The notes beneath the pieces are model-generated. The model ran no database searches and was not told where the DNA came from. It saw only the letters and a program-made list of their open reading frames with translations. Shown piece after piece: positions 16,796 through 24,698 of a stretch of 64,000 nucleotides of DNA (positions within the stretch are counted from its first letter, which is position 1; the number at the start of each line of letters is the position of its first letter). Source of the DNA: Streptomyces atroolivaceus (lineage in GTDB: Bacteria > Actinomycetota > Actinomycetes > Streptomycetales > Streptomycetaceae); assembly GCF_000717025.1 (NCBI RefSeq), contig NZ_JNXG01000002.1, forward strand, positions 186,001-250,000, in the 5' to 3' direction. The position numbers and the translations under genes were made by a program.

Positions 16796-17974
16796 GTGGG
16801 GATCGAGAGCGACCGGCTGGTCTACGACTATCTCAGCCGGGTCGGTGACCTGGCGCAGCAGCAACAGCTGTCCTCGGGCGCCCGGATGAGACTCGTCGCG
16901 ACGCTGCGGGGCGAGATCGACCGGCAGCGCGGGACGGACGGCTCGGACTCGCCGGCGGTGGTCCGGCGCATCCTCGGCAGGATCGGCGCCCCGGACGAAC
17001 TCGTGGCCGCGGCGGCCGAGTCGGGCGAGGGGACGGTGCCGCTGCCGTCGCCCCGGACGGCTGCGGCCATGGGCGCGAAGGAGCCCCGCGGGGTGCCGCG
17101 GGCGCGGCGTGGTGTGCTCCGGAAAGACGCCTCGCGCAAGGGCGCGTCGCCGGAGACCGGGAAGCCCGGGAGCGCGGCACCGGGGCGGGCGGAGCCGGTG
17201 CGTGCGGAGCCGGACCCCGGGGCGCCGGTGCCGGGCGAGCCGGTGTCAGGGGAGCCGTCGCCGGACTGGCCGTCGGCGTCCGCGCCGCACATGGCGGGCC
17301 TCGGCCAGGCCCCGTCGGAGGGCGAGCCCGAGTGGTGGCGGATCGAGCCGGGGCCCTTCGGCGAAGGCGCGCAGGATGCCATGGGCGCGCCGGGCGCGGT
17401 GGGTCCGGGCACGGCCGTGCCCGGGTTCGTGGGCGGGCTGGAGAGCCCGGAGCTGTTCGGGATGCCGAGCGCCCCGAAGACCCCGGGGCCGCGCACCCCG
17501 GCGGAGGCGGAGGAGGCCGAGCCGGCGGCGGGGGAGAAGGAGGCCGTGCCACCGTCCGTGCCCCGGCCCCGCAGGAAGCTGCGGCTGCGCCGCCGCGCGA
17601 GGGCCGTCGCGGACGACGGCGCGCCCGTGCGGCCCCGTCTCTCGAACCCCTTGCTGCTGCTGGCCGCCGCGCTGCTCGTGGCCGGTGCCGTGTCCGGCCA
17701 GTGGCTGGCGCTCGCGGGCGGCTGGCTGCTGGCGTACAGCTCGCGCAAGTTCTCGCGCGCGGAGGCGAAGTGGGTCGCGCTGGGCCTGCCGGGTGTGGTC
17801 GTCGCCGGGGCCTTCGCCTGGCTGTGGGGACGTATGGAGGGCCGCTGGGGCGAACCCCTCGCGAGCGGTGCGATGGGTGACGCGATGACGGACCTCTGGC
17901 CCGTCGTGGTGCGGGTGGCGGCGGTGACGTCGGCGCTCTACCTGGTGTGGCGTGCCCGCCGGCTGGCGGGATGA
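16796..17974 (+). CDS. Membrane protein with N-terminal HAAS-like helical domain and Pro-rich linker
   Basis: 392 residues. The first 75 residues (YDYLSRVGDLAQQ, RMRLVATLRGEIDR) resemble the short helical HAAS-type signalling domain found near PadR/anti-sigma systems. Residues 80-265 are Pro/Gly/Glu-rich and low in complexity. Three or four C-terminal hydrophobic segments follow (about 280-390). GTG 16796 is preceded by AGGGAGGA with seven bases spacing. It is divergent from the helicase-associated gene. No PadR partner is next to it. Function unknown. Confidence 0.75.
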   Translation: MGIESDRLVYDYLSRVGDLAQQQQLSSGARMRLVATLRGEIDRQRGTDGSDSPAVVRRILGRIGAPDELVAAAAESGEGTVPLPSPRTAAAMGAKEPRGVPRARRGVLRKDASRKGASPETGKPGSAAPGRAEPVRAEPDPGAPVPGEPVSGEPSPDWPSASAPHMAGLGQAPSEGEPEWWRIEPGPFGEGAQDAMGAPGAVGPGTAVPGFVGGLESPELFGMPSAPKTPGPRTPAEAEEAEPAAGEKEAVPPSVPRPRRKLRLRRRARAVADDGAPVRPRLSNPLLLLAAALLVAGAVSGQWLALAGGWLLAYSSRKFSRAEAKWVALGLPGVVVAGAFAWLWGRMEGRWGEPLASGAMGDAMTDLWPVVVRVAAVTSALYLVWRARRLAG

Positions 17975-18001
17975 GGGTGGCGGGCGCGCACGGCGAAGCA
18001 A

Positions 18002-18040
18002 GTGTACGTTCGTACACCTCGGGGGTGTACGATCGTACGC
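18002..18040. promoter_or_regulatory. Two TetR-type operators over a leaderless promoter
   Basis: Two near-palindromes, gtgtacgttcgtacac (18002-18017) and gtgtacgatcgtacgc (18025-18040), are spaced 23 bp apart and abut the ATG at 18041. The second contains tacgat, a plausible -10 hexamer seven bases before the ATG, and no Shine-Dalgarno is present. A leaderless transcript starting at the ATG is therefore likely. The TetR gene 12 bp beyond the downstream stop is the obvious repressor. Confidence 0.65.
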
Positions 18041-18622
18041 ATGCCGACGGACTACTTCGCCAACGATCCGCGCACCAACCTCGAGCGCATGCTCGCGGGC
18101 GACCTCTACATCGCCGACGATCCGGAGATCGCGCAGCGGCAGCAGCACGCGATGCGCCTCGCCGCCCGCTTCCAGGCCGCCTACACGGAGGACGCCGACG
18201 CGGCCAGGACCATCCTGGCCGAGCTGCTGGACTCGGTGGGCGAAGGCGTCGACCTGCGCCCGCCGCTGTACGTCGACTACGGCAGCAACATCTCCATCGG
18301 TGCCCGCACCTTCGTCAACTACCACCTCACCGCGCTGGACGTCGCGCGCATCACCATCGGTGAGGACTGCCAGATCGGCCCCAACGTCCAGCTGCTCACG
18401 CCCACCCACCCCGTGGAACCGGAGCCCCGCCGGGACAAGCTGGAGGCCGCGCTCCCCATCACCATCGGTGACAACGTCTGGCTCGGCGGCGGAGTCGTCG
18501 TGTGCCCCGGGGTGACCATCGGCGACAACTCCGTGATCGGCGCGGGAGCCGTCGTCACGAAGGACATCCCCGCCGGCGTCGTCGCCGTGGGCAATCCCGC
18601 CCGCGTCATCCGCAGCGTCTGA
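18041..18622 (+). CDS. maa: Maltose/galactoside O-acetyltransferase-like protein
   Basis: 193 residues of the left-handed beta-helix (hexapeptide repeat) acetyltransferase family, using acetyl-CoA to acetylate a sugar hydroxyl. An N-terminal Mac domain (ERMLAGDLYIADDPE, about 13-28) is followed by hexapeptide turns (ISIGARTFVNY, ITIGEDCQIGPNVQ, ITIGDNVWLGGGVVV, VTIGDNSVIGAGAVV), the catalytic His in LLTPTHPV and the C-terminal GNPARVI. It is the first gene of a two-gene unit with the TetR gene and is probably repressed by it through the doubled operator at its start. The in-frame ATG at 18002 lies inside the first operator and is unlikely to be the start. Confidence 0.9.
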   Translation: MPTDYFANDPRTNLERMLAGDLYIADDPEIAQRQQHAMRLAARFQAAYTEDADAARTILAELLDSVGEGVDLRPPLYVDYGSNISIGARTFVNYHLTALDVARITIGEDCQIGPNVQLLTPTHPVEPEPRRDKLEAALPITIGDNVWLGGGVVVCPGVTIGDNSVIGAGAVVTKDIPAGVVAVGNPARVIRSV

Positions 18623-18634
18623 GCCGCCCGTCCC

Positions 18635-19180
18635 ATGGCCACCGGGCGCACGGACCCGCAGCGGCGCGAGCGCATCCTCGCCGCCACCCTCGACCACATC
18701 GCCGAGGAGGGGGTCGTCGGTGTCTCCCACCGCAAGATCGCCCACCGCGCCGATGTGCCGCTGGGCTCGATGACGTACCACTTCAGCGGCATCGACGACC
18801 TGCTGCGCGAGGCCTTCACCCGCTTCGCCGACCACATCGTGGCCGTCTTCGAGCTGCACCTGGGACGGGTCGGCACGCCCGAGGAGGCCCGGGAGGCGGT
18901 CACCGACCTCATCCACGTGCTCTCCGAAGGCCCCCGCCGGGACCTGGTCCTCACCCAGGAGCTCTACACGCTGGCCGCCCGGCGCGACGAGTACCGCGAG
19001 CTCACCCACGCGTGGATGAACCGCAGCCGCCGCCTGCTGGAGCAGCATTTCGACCCGGAGACCGCGCGCCAGCTGGACGCGCTGATCGAAGGGCTGGCCC
19101 TGCACCGGTCGCTCGACACCGAGCCGCAGAGCCGCGAGCTGACGCGGCTGGCGGTACACCGGATGACGTCCGGCGCCTAG
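18635..19180 (+). CDS. TetR-family repressor
   Basis: 181 residues. Helix-turn-helix 12-60 (RRERILAATLDHIAEEG, then GVSHRKIAHRADVPLGSMTYHF), followed by a helical ligand domain typical of the TetR C-terminal group that includes YxaF/RutR-like proteins. It lies 12 bp after the acetyltransferase stop, hence co-transcribed. The likely target is the paired GTACGNNCGTAC palindromes at 18002-18040, giving autoregulation. Ligand unknown. Confidence 0.88.
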   Translation: MATGRTDPQRRERILAATLDHIAEEGVVGVSHRKIAHRADVPLGSMTYHFSGIDDLLREAFTRFADHIVAVFELHLGRVGTPEEAREAVTDLIHVLSEGPRRDLVLTQELYTLAARRDEYRELTHAWMNRSRRLLEQHFDPETARQLDALIEGLALHRSLDTEPQSRELTRLAVHRMTSGA

Positions 19181-19238
19181 GCCGGAGCGCAGGCCGGGAC
19201 GGCAGCCGGAGCGCAGGCCGGCGTACGGCACCCGAACC

Positions 19239-19276
19239 GCCTGCGGGGTGCGGACCTGACACCGCACCCCGCAGGC
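19239..19276 (+). terminator. Strong hairpin after the TetR gene
   Basis: Perfect 15-bp arms gcctgcggggtgcgg / ccgcaccccgcaggc around an 8-nt loop, 59 bp after the TetR stop. It separates that operon from the SDR gene. Confidence 0.75.
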
Positions 19277-19409
19277 ATCAGCCCTCCTCCGGAAGCCGCT
19301 GCGGACAAGCGGGGGAAAGGCGACACAAGATGTCCGGTTTCCGGGAAAGCATGGTGTCTCCGCCGCCCGCACGGGCGCCGGAGCGGCGCGCTGGACCAGG
19401 AGGACACGT

Positions 19410-20324
19410 ATGTCAGGGGCACTCGACGGGAAGATCGCCCTCGTCGCGGGGGCGACACGGGGAGCCGGCAGAGGGATCGCGGTCGAGCTCGGCGCGGCCG
19501 GGGCCACCGTCTACGTCACCGGTCGCAGTACGCGGGCGGGGCGATCGGAGTACGACCGTCCCGAGACCATCGAGGACACCGCGGACCTGGTGACCGCGGC
19601 GGGAGGCCACGGCATCGCCGTGCCCACCGACCACCTGGTTCCTTCGCAGGTCAAAGCCCTGGTGGACCGCATCGGGGCGGAACAGGGCCGACTGGACCTG
19701 CTGGTCAACGACATCTGGGGCGGCGAGCACCTCTTCGACTGGGACGCCCCTGTGTGGGAGCACGACCTGGAGAAGGGGCTGCGGCTGCTGCGGCTCGCCG
19801 TCGAGACCCACGCGATCACCAGCCACCACGCTCTCCCCCTCCTGCTGCGCGGCCGGGGCGGACTGGTGGTCGAGGTCACCGACGGCACGGCGGAGTACAA
19901 CCAGGAGACCTACCGGGTCTCGTTCTTCTACGACCTCGCCAAGTCCTCCGTCCTGCGCATGGCCTTCGCCCTGGGCCATGAACTGGGCCCACGCGGGGCC
20001 ACGGCGGTGGCGCTGACGCCCGGGTGGATGCGCTCGGAGATCATGCTCGAACAGTTCGGAGTGACCGAGGAGACCTGGCGTGACGCACTCGATCGCGTGC
20101 CGCACTTCTGCATCTCCGAGACACCGTCCTACACCGGGCGGGCCGTCGTCGCGCTGGCCGCCGATCCCGGGGTGAGCCGGTGGAACGGCCGGTCGCTGTC
20201 CAGCGGGGGGCTCGCCCAGGAGTACGGCTTCACCGACGTCGACGGCAGCCGGCCGGACGCCTGGCGGTACATCACCGAGGTCCAGGACCCCGGCAAGCCC
20301 GCCGACGCGAGCCGCTACCGCTGA
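19410..20324 (+). CDS. Short-chain dehydrogenase/reductase
   Basis: 304 residues. Rossmann nucleotide-binding motif GATRGAGRG (about 15-23), YVTGRSTR suggesting NADP preference, the NDIWGG-type segment in place of the usual NNAG (about 95), and catalytic YxxxK in FFYDLAKSS (about 172-178). The region before the Tyr contains EVTDG in place of the common Ser-containing strand, so the catalytic Ser is probably a Thr. It is longer at the C-terminus than classical SDRs. The Shine-Dalgarno aggagg lies six bases before the ATG. Substrate unknown. Confidence 0.88.
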   Translation: MSGALDGKIALVAGATRGAGRGIAVELGAAGATVYVTGRSTRAGRSEYDRPETIEDTADLVTAAGGHGIAVPTDHLVPSQVKALVDRIGAEQGRLDLLVNDIWGGEHLFDWDAPVWEHDLEKGLRLLRLAVETHAITSHHALPLLLRGRGGLVVEVTDGTAEYNQETYRVSFFYDLAKSSVLRMAFALGHELGPRGATAVALTPGWMRSEIMLEQFGVTEETWRDALDRVPHFCISETPSYTGRAVVALAADPGVSRWNGRSLSSGGLAQEYGFTDVDGSRPDAWRYITEVQDPGKPADASRYR

Positions 20325-20359
20325 TCCGGTCACGGATCGTGCCGACGGTGACGACGTAC

Positions 20360-20917
20360 TCAGCCGCGGGTCCGTTCCCTGCGCAGCTCCACCTCCTGGC
20401 CGGTCACGGGGGCCTGGATCTTGTACACGTCACCGACCCGCAGGGTGCCGGGCGTGCTGTACTCGCCGTGGACGGCGATGTACGAGACAGCCGTCCGCGA
20501 GCCGGGCTGCCAGAACGTGCGGTGGTGGGGGGCGTTCCCCGGGTGCTCCGGGATCTCCACCAGGGGGACGCCGCGCCGGTCCAGCAGGCGCCGCAGCTTC
20601 TCGAACCGGAGCCGGGGCGCGAAGCGCCCGTAGCGGGAACGGAGCACCTCGCCCGGGATCGTCCTGTCACGACGGGCCAGCCGGTGCACCTCGATGCTGA
20701 AGTGGTGACCCGCCCAGGGATCGCCCGCCCGGGCCCGGTGCCAGTGGAACTCGGCCAGTCCGTAGTCACGGAACATCGCCTGCCGCCCAAAGGCGTTCTC
20801 GGCGAAGTCCGTCCCCAGGACCGAGGAGACACGGTCGGGGGAGTCGGCAGGGCGAAGGCCGAGGAGGGTGCCGGTGGTGACGGTGTGGACGTAGAAGGCC
20901 AGGGAGTGCGGGGTCAC
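20360..20917 (-). CDS. Hypothetical protein resembling actinobacterial immunity proteins
   Basis: 185 residues, no signal peptide or membrane segment. The segment ADSPDRVSSVLG followed by RDYGLAEFHW and FSIEVHRL (about residues 24-80) resembles a protein type I associate with immunity genes of actinobacterial polymorphic toxin loci. The C-terminal half (GVPLVEIPEHP, RTFWQPGSRTAVSYIA) is compact alpha/beta. No toxin gene lies beside it, so it would be an orphan. It is convergent with the SDR gene. The family call is tentative. Confidence 0.6.
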   Translation of the reverse strand: MTPHSLAFYVHTVTTGTLLGLRPADSPDRVSSVLGTDFAENAFGRQAMFRDYGLAEFHWHRARAGDPWAGHHFSIEVHRLARRDRTIPGEVLRSRYGRFAPRLRFEKLRRLLDRRGVPLVEIPEHPGNAPHHRTFWQPGSRTAVSYIAVHGEYSTPGTLRVGDVYKIQAPVTGQEVELRRERTRG

Positions 20918-21058
20918 GTCTCATTCCTCGGCAGGAGGGGGCGGGTGCGGTGATTCTGCACACCGCGCGGCAGGTCTCCACCGGCGCCTGCCGCGCTCGC
21001 GGCCCGCCGGGACGGACGGCAGGTCACCCGGGCCGGGGCGGTCTGCACAATGGGTGTC

Positions 21059-21676
21059 ATGCCCGCACACACCCTGACGGTCGGATTCGACCTCGACATG
21101 ACGCTCATCGACTCCCGGCCCGGCATCAAGGTCGCCTACGAGACACTGTCCGCCGAGACGGGTGTGTACATCGACACCGACCTGGTCGTCAGCCGGCTCG
21201 GCCCGCCGCTCCAGGACGAGGTGGCCAACTGGTTCCCGGCCGACGCGGTCGCCGAGGCCTGCGACCGCTACCGCGCGATCTACCCGGACACGGCGATCAC
21301 GCCCTCGGTCGCGCTCCCCGGTGCCAGGGAGGCCGTCGAGGCCGTCCAGGCGCTCGGCGGGCGGGCGATGGTCGTCACCGCGAAGTACGAACCGAACGCC
21401 AAGCTCCACCTCGCGCACCTCGGCATCGGGGCGGACATCCTGACGGGCGGCCTCTGGGCCGAGGCGAAGGCGGAAGCACTCCTGGAGCACGGCGCGCGGA
21501 TCTACGTCGGCGACCACACCGGGGACGTACGGGGCGCACACGCGGCGAACGCCGTGTCGGTCGGTGTCACCACCGGCCCGTGCGACGAGGAGGAGCTGCG
21601 GGCGGCCGGCGCCGACGTGATCCTGCCGGACCTCACGGCCTTCCCCGCCTGGCTGCGGGCCTTCGCGGCGGCGTGA
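21059..21676 (+). CDS. HAD-superfamily phosphatase (phosphoglycolate phosphatase-like)
   Basis: 205 residues. Motif I FDLDMTLIDS (DxDxT), cap domain about 20-85, motif II near VVTAKYE (Thr), motif III Lys in AKAEAL, and motif IV VGDHTGDVRGA. These are sufficient for a Mg2+-dependent phosphohydrolase of the Gph type. The substrate cannot be read from the sequence. I chose the ATG at 21059 rather than the one at 21050: there is no Shine-Dalgarno, but cacaat seven to twelve bases upstream can serve as a -10 box, pointing to a leaderless transcript. Confidence 0.82.
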   Translation: MPAHTLTVGFDLDMTLIDSRPGIKVAYETLSAETGVYIDTDLVVSRLGPPLQDEVANWFPADAVAEACDRYRAIYPDTAITPSVALPGAREAVEAVQALGGRAMVVTAKYEPNAKLHLAHLGIGADILTGGLWAEAKAEALLEHGARIYVGDHTGDVRGAHAANAVSVGVTTGPCDEEELRAAGADVILPDLTAFPAWLRAFAAA

Positions 21677-21737
21677 GACGTACGGGCGGGGGCTCTCCCC
21701 CGCGGCCCGGAGGTGACGCGCGCCGACCGCTACGGGG

Positions 21738-21974
21738 TCACCTCGTGGCGGCGCGCTTCGGGGAGCTCTGCCACACGGACCGCACCACCCCCGCGGCCGC
21801 GATCAGGAACCCCAGGCCCATCAGCATGCACACCGCGTAGGCGATGGGCGGGAACGGGTCGGTGCCCAGGAACAGTGGGGCCACGGTGACCATGGTGGCC
21901 AGTGCGCCGATGAAGAAGACGATCGCGCCGACCTGTACGAGCCGGTCGCCTGCGCCGGAAGGAGTAGTACTCAC
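21738..21974 (-). CDS. Small two-helix membrane protein
   Basis: 78 residues. Two transmembrane segments (about 14-36 and 42-65) are joined by a short DPFPP turn, with a basic C-terminus (SSPKRAATR). No known domain. It is divergent from the cold-shock gene and shares its promoter region. Function unknown. Confidence 0.72.
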   Translation of the reverse strand: MSTTPSGAGDRLVQVGAIVFFIGALATMVTVAPLFLGTDPFPPIAYAVCMLMGLGFLIAAAGVVRSVWQSSPKRAATR

Positions 21975-22041
21975 CCGGTCAGGGTAGTTCCCAGCTCGGC
22001 GGAACCATTCGGCGACGTCTTGTGTCCGGTCCCCGGCCCAT

Positions 22042-22139
22042 TAGCCTGGGGCATGGCGGGTCGGAGACCCGCTGTACTGCTATCCGGAGCCGTTTCGCGG
22101 CTCTCCCGCACACCGACGAGTACGAGGACGAGGACAGAC
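22042..22139 (+). promoter_or_regulatory. Structured 5' leader of the cold-shock gene
   Basis: tagcct at 22042-22047 could be the -10 box. The presumed transcript would begin near 22054 and carry about 86 nt of leader with two small hairpins: gcgggtc/gacccgc (22056-22072) and gagccg/cggctc (22087-22103). Leaders with rearranging structure are common for csp mRNAs; whether this one responds to temperature is inference. Confidence 0.45.
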
Positions 22140-22523
22140 GTGCCCACGGGTAAGGTCAAATGGTTCAATTCGGAAAAGGGCTTCGGCTTTCTTTCGCGCG
22201 ACGACGGCGCCGACGTCTTCGTCCACTCCTCCGTACTCCCGGCCGGCGTCGAGGCGCTCAAGCCCGGTCAGCGCGTCGAGTTCGGTGTGGTCGCGGGCCA
22301 GCGCGGTGACCAGGCCCTCTCCGTGGTGATTCTCGACCCCACGCCGTCCGTGGCCGCCGCGCAGCGGCGGAAGCCGGACGAGCTCGCCTCGATCGTCCAG
22401 GACCTGACGACGGTGCTGGAGAACATCACGCCGATGCTGGAGCGGGGCCGCTACCCCGACAAGGCGGCGGGCGCGAAGATCGCCGGCCTGCTGAGGGCCG
22501 TGGCCGACCAGCTCGACGTCTGA
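22140..22523 (+). CDS. csp: Cold-shock domain protein with C-terminal extension
   Basis: 127 residues. The cold-shock domain (1-66) has GKVKWFNSEKGFGFL (RNP1) and DVFVHSS (RNP2), the single-stranded RNA/DNA binding face. An extra helical domain of about 55 residues (DELASIVQDLTTVLENITPML) is absent from ordinary CspA-size proteins (67 residues) and may mediate dimerisation or partner binding. GTG 22140 has GAGGAC upstream. It ends in a hairpin shared with the convergent mqnD. Confidence 0.92.
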   Translation: MPTGKVKWFNSEKGFGFLSRDDGADVFVHSSVLPAGVEALKPGQRVEFGVVAGQRGDQALSVVILDPTPSVAAAQRRKPDELASIVQDLTTVLENITPMLERGRYPDKAAGAKIAGLLRAVADQLDV

Positions 22524-22529
22524 GCCGAT

Positions 22530-22566
22530 CCGGGCGGGCCCGCCACGGCCGGGCGGGCCCGCCCGG
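22530..22566. terminator. Bidirectional terminator between csp and mqnD
   Basis: 13-bp perfect inverted repeat, ccgggcgggcccg / cgggcccgcccgg, placed exactly between the two convergent stop codons. Confidence 0.75.
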
Positions 22567-23472
22567 TCAGCGCGCGGTGACGGAGAACGCGTCCGGGGCC
22601 AGCGCCGGTACGAGGCCCTCGGCCGCCGCCCGGGTCAGCAGGCCGCGGACCGCCGCGTAGCCGCTCTCCCCGAGGTCCGCCGTGAACTCGTTCACGTAGA
22701 GCCCGATGTGCTGGTCGGCCACGGCCGGGTCCATCTCCTGGGCGTGCTCCAGGACGTACGGGCGCGAACGCTCCGGATCGTCCCAGGCCATCCGCACCGA
22801 CGTGCGGATCGACTCCGCCAGCCGGTTCAGTGTCTCCTCGCCCAGCGAGCGCCTGGCGATGATCGCACCGAGCGGGATCGGCAGGCCGGTGGTCGCCTCC
22901 CAGTGCTCGCCCATGTCGGCGAGACTGTGCAGGCCGTAGTTCCGGTAGGTGAAACGGGCCTCGTGGATCACGAGCCCGGCGTCCACGCGGCCGTCACGCA
23001 CCGCGGGCATGATCTCGTCGAACGGCATGACGACGATCTCGCCCACGCCGTCCGGCACGACCTCGGCGGCCCACAGCCGGAACAGCAGATAGGCGGTGGA
23101 GCGCTCGCTCGGCACGGCGACGGTCTTCCCCGTCAGGTCCGTGCCGGGCTCCCTGGTGAGGACGAGCGGCCCGCAGCCACGCCCCAGAGCGCCGCCGCAC
23201 GGCAGCAGCGCGTATTCGTCGAGAACCCACGGCAGGACGGCGTACGACACCTTCAGCACGTCGAACTCGCCGCGCTCGGCCATGCCGTTGGTGAGGTCGA
23301 TGTCGGCGAAGGTGACGTCGAGGGCGGGCGCCCCGGGGACCCTTCCGTGCGCCCAGGCGTCGAAGACGAAGGTGTCGTTCGGGCACGGCGAGAACGCGAT
23401 CCGCAGCGCGGGGAGCGGTGCTCCTCCGGTGCCGGTCGCGGGGTCAGTCACGGTGTCGGTCGAGTCGGTCAT
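22567..23472 (-). CDS. mqnD: 1,4-dihydroxy-6-naphthoate synthase (futalosine pathway)
   Basis: 301 residues of the MqnA/MqnD periplasmic-binding-protein fold. It starts with RIAFSPCPNDTFVFDAWAHG and continues with DVLKVSYAVLP, GRGCGPLVL, VPSERSTAYLLFRLW and the catalytic-region motif VIHEARFTY (about 165-173). It converts cyclic dehypoxanthinyl futalosine to 1,4-dihydroxy-6-naphthoate in menaquinone biosynthesis. The start overlaps the end of mqnB by 29 bases, so the two enzymes are translated as a coupled pair. Confidence 0.95.
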   Translation of the reverse strand: MTDSTDTVTDPATGTGGAPLPALRIAFSPCPNDTFVFDAWAHGRVPGAPALDVTFADIDLTNGMAERGEFDVLKVSYAVLPWVLDEYALLPCGGALGRGCGPLVLTREPGTDLTGKTVAVPSERSTAYLLFRLWAAEVVPDGVGEIVVMPFDEIMPAVRDGRVDAGLVIHEARFTYRNYGLHSLADMGEHWEATTGLPIPLGAIIARRSLGEETLNRLAESIRTSVRMAWDDPERSRPYVLEHAQEMDPAVADQHIGLYVNEFTADLGESGYAAVRGLLTRAAAEGLVPALAPDAFSVTAR

Positions 23473-24163
23473 GCCGGTTCCAACTTTCCACTACGGGTGC
23501 GGTCTTCCCGAACGCCCCGGTGAGCGCCGCCAGGGCGTCGCCGATGCGCCAGGCCTCGCGGTCGCGCGGCCCCACGGTGTTCGAGACGGCCCGGAGCTCC
23601 AGCGCCGGGACGCCGAACCGGTCGCCGGCCTCCGCGACGCCGAAGCCCTCCATGGCCTCGGCGAGGGCTCCGGGGTGCGCCGCCAGCAGCTCGGCTGCGC
23701 GGGCCGCGCTCCCGGTCACGGTGGAGACGGTGAGGACGGGGCCCGGGACGGCGCCGGTCGCCTCCGCGACGTCCCGCACGAGGGCCTCGGGCGGCAGGAA
23801 GGTGTCCCTGCCGAAGCCGAGACCGGTGACCGGCACGAAGCCGTCGGGGGTCTCGGCGCCCAGGTCCGCGGCGACGATGCCGGTCGCCACGACGAGGGAG
23901 CCGACGGGCGCGGCGGGTGCGAATCCGCCGCCGATGCCGGCTGAGACGACCAGCGCGTACGGAGCCGAGAGGGGCGCGGCGGCGAGCGCGAAGGCGGTGG
24001 CCGCCGCCGCGGCGGCCGGACCCACGCCGCCCGCCAGGACGTCGAACGGGCCGGCCCGGTGCAGCTCGGCGCCGGGCACCTCACGCATCCCGGGCCCACC
24101 CCCGAACGCACGCGTGACCGCGTCCCGTTCGGCCGGGACAGCGGTCACGACAAGCACCCGCAC
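23444..24163 (-). CDS. mqnB: Futalosine hydrolase
   Basis: 239 residues of the nucleoside phosphorylase/hydrolase fold (PNP_UDP_1). It has an N-terminal VLVVTAVPAERDAV, GVGPAAAAAAT near 48, SAGIGGGF near 74, the purine-site FG-type segment and AMEGFGVAEA near 168 carrying the ribose-binding Met-Glu. It splits hypoxanthine from futalosine to give dehypoxanthine futalosine. Pairing with mqnD confirms the pathway; other mqn genes (A, C, E) are not in this window. GTG start at 24163. Confidence 0.94.
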   Translation of the reverse strand: MRVLVVTAVPAERDAVTRAFGGGPGMREVPGAELHRAGPFDVLAGGVGPAAAAAATAFALAAAPLSAPYALVVSAGIGGGFAPAAPVGSLVVATGIVAADLGAETPDGFVPVTGLGFGRDTFLPPEALVRDVAEATGAVPGPVLTVSTVTGSAARAAELLAAHPGALAEAMEGFGVAEAGDRFGVPALELRAVSNTVGPRDREAWRIGDALAALTGAFGKTAPVVESWNRHDRLDRHRD

Positions 24164-24188
24164 AGCGGTCGTCCTCGGGTTCAGGGGG

Positions 24189-24671
24189 TCAGGACGTCTT
24201 CGTGAGCTGGAAGTGCCAGATGCCCGTGAGCTTCTGACCCTTGGTCTCGACGATGCTGATCTGCGTCTTGTCCGCCGTGGTCTCGCCCGTCTGGCTGGCG
24301 AAGAAGGCGCTGCCGGGGATCGAGCGGTAGGTCCTCTTGTACGGCTCCTGCTCGGCCTGCTGGCCGTTGATGAAGAGGGTCCAGCCGTTGTCCGCGACCT
24401 CGGGGTCGACGCCGAAGCGGACCTTGTCGTCCATCGCGACGTCGACGGACTTCTCCGCCTTCTTGTTCAGGCAGCCCTGGATCTCGGACTCCTTGAGGGC
24501 CTTGCCGTCGTTGTAGCAGGAGGCCTCGGTGCTCACCGAGTCCCCGCCGACCGTCACGGTGGCGAGCGGCGTCGGCTTGTCGCAGGCGGACAGGACAAGG
24601 AGTCCCGCGGACACGGCACCAAGAGCGACGCCGATTCGACGGCCCTTACCGGAGAAGAACGCAACGGTCAT
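24189..24671 (-). CDS. Lipoprotein, DUF2771-like
   Basis: About 160 residues. A lipobox LLVLSACDK gives Cys near residue 30, predicting lipid attachment and display on the outer face of the membrane. The rest is beta-rich with two more Cys (ASCYND, QGCLNK), likely a disulfide, and a FINGQQAEQEPYKRTYRS stretch. It fits the uncharacterised DUF2771 family, found beside mqnB in Streptomyces as I remember. The in-frame start at 24695 would add eight residues; the ATG at 24671 gives a normal n-region. Confidence 0.78.
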   Translation of the reverse strand: MTVAFFSGKGRRIGVALGAVSAGLLVLSACDKPTPLATVTVGGDSVSTEASCYNDGKALKESEIQGCLNKKAEKSVDVAMDDKVRFGVDPEVADNGWTLFINGQQAEQEPYKRTYRSIPGSAFFASQTGETTADKTQISIVETKGQKLTGIWHFQLTKTS

Positions 24672-24698
24672 GCGCCGAAGGTTATCGGTCGGCACCGC

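Noticed and set aside
17246..19507. Minus-strand open frame of 753 codons
   Set aside because: Spans three convincing plus-strand genes and shows no domain.
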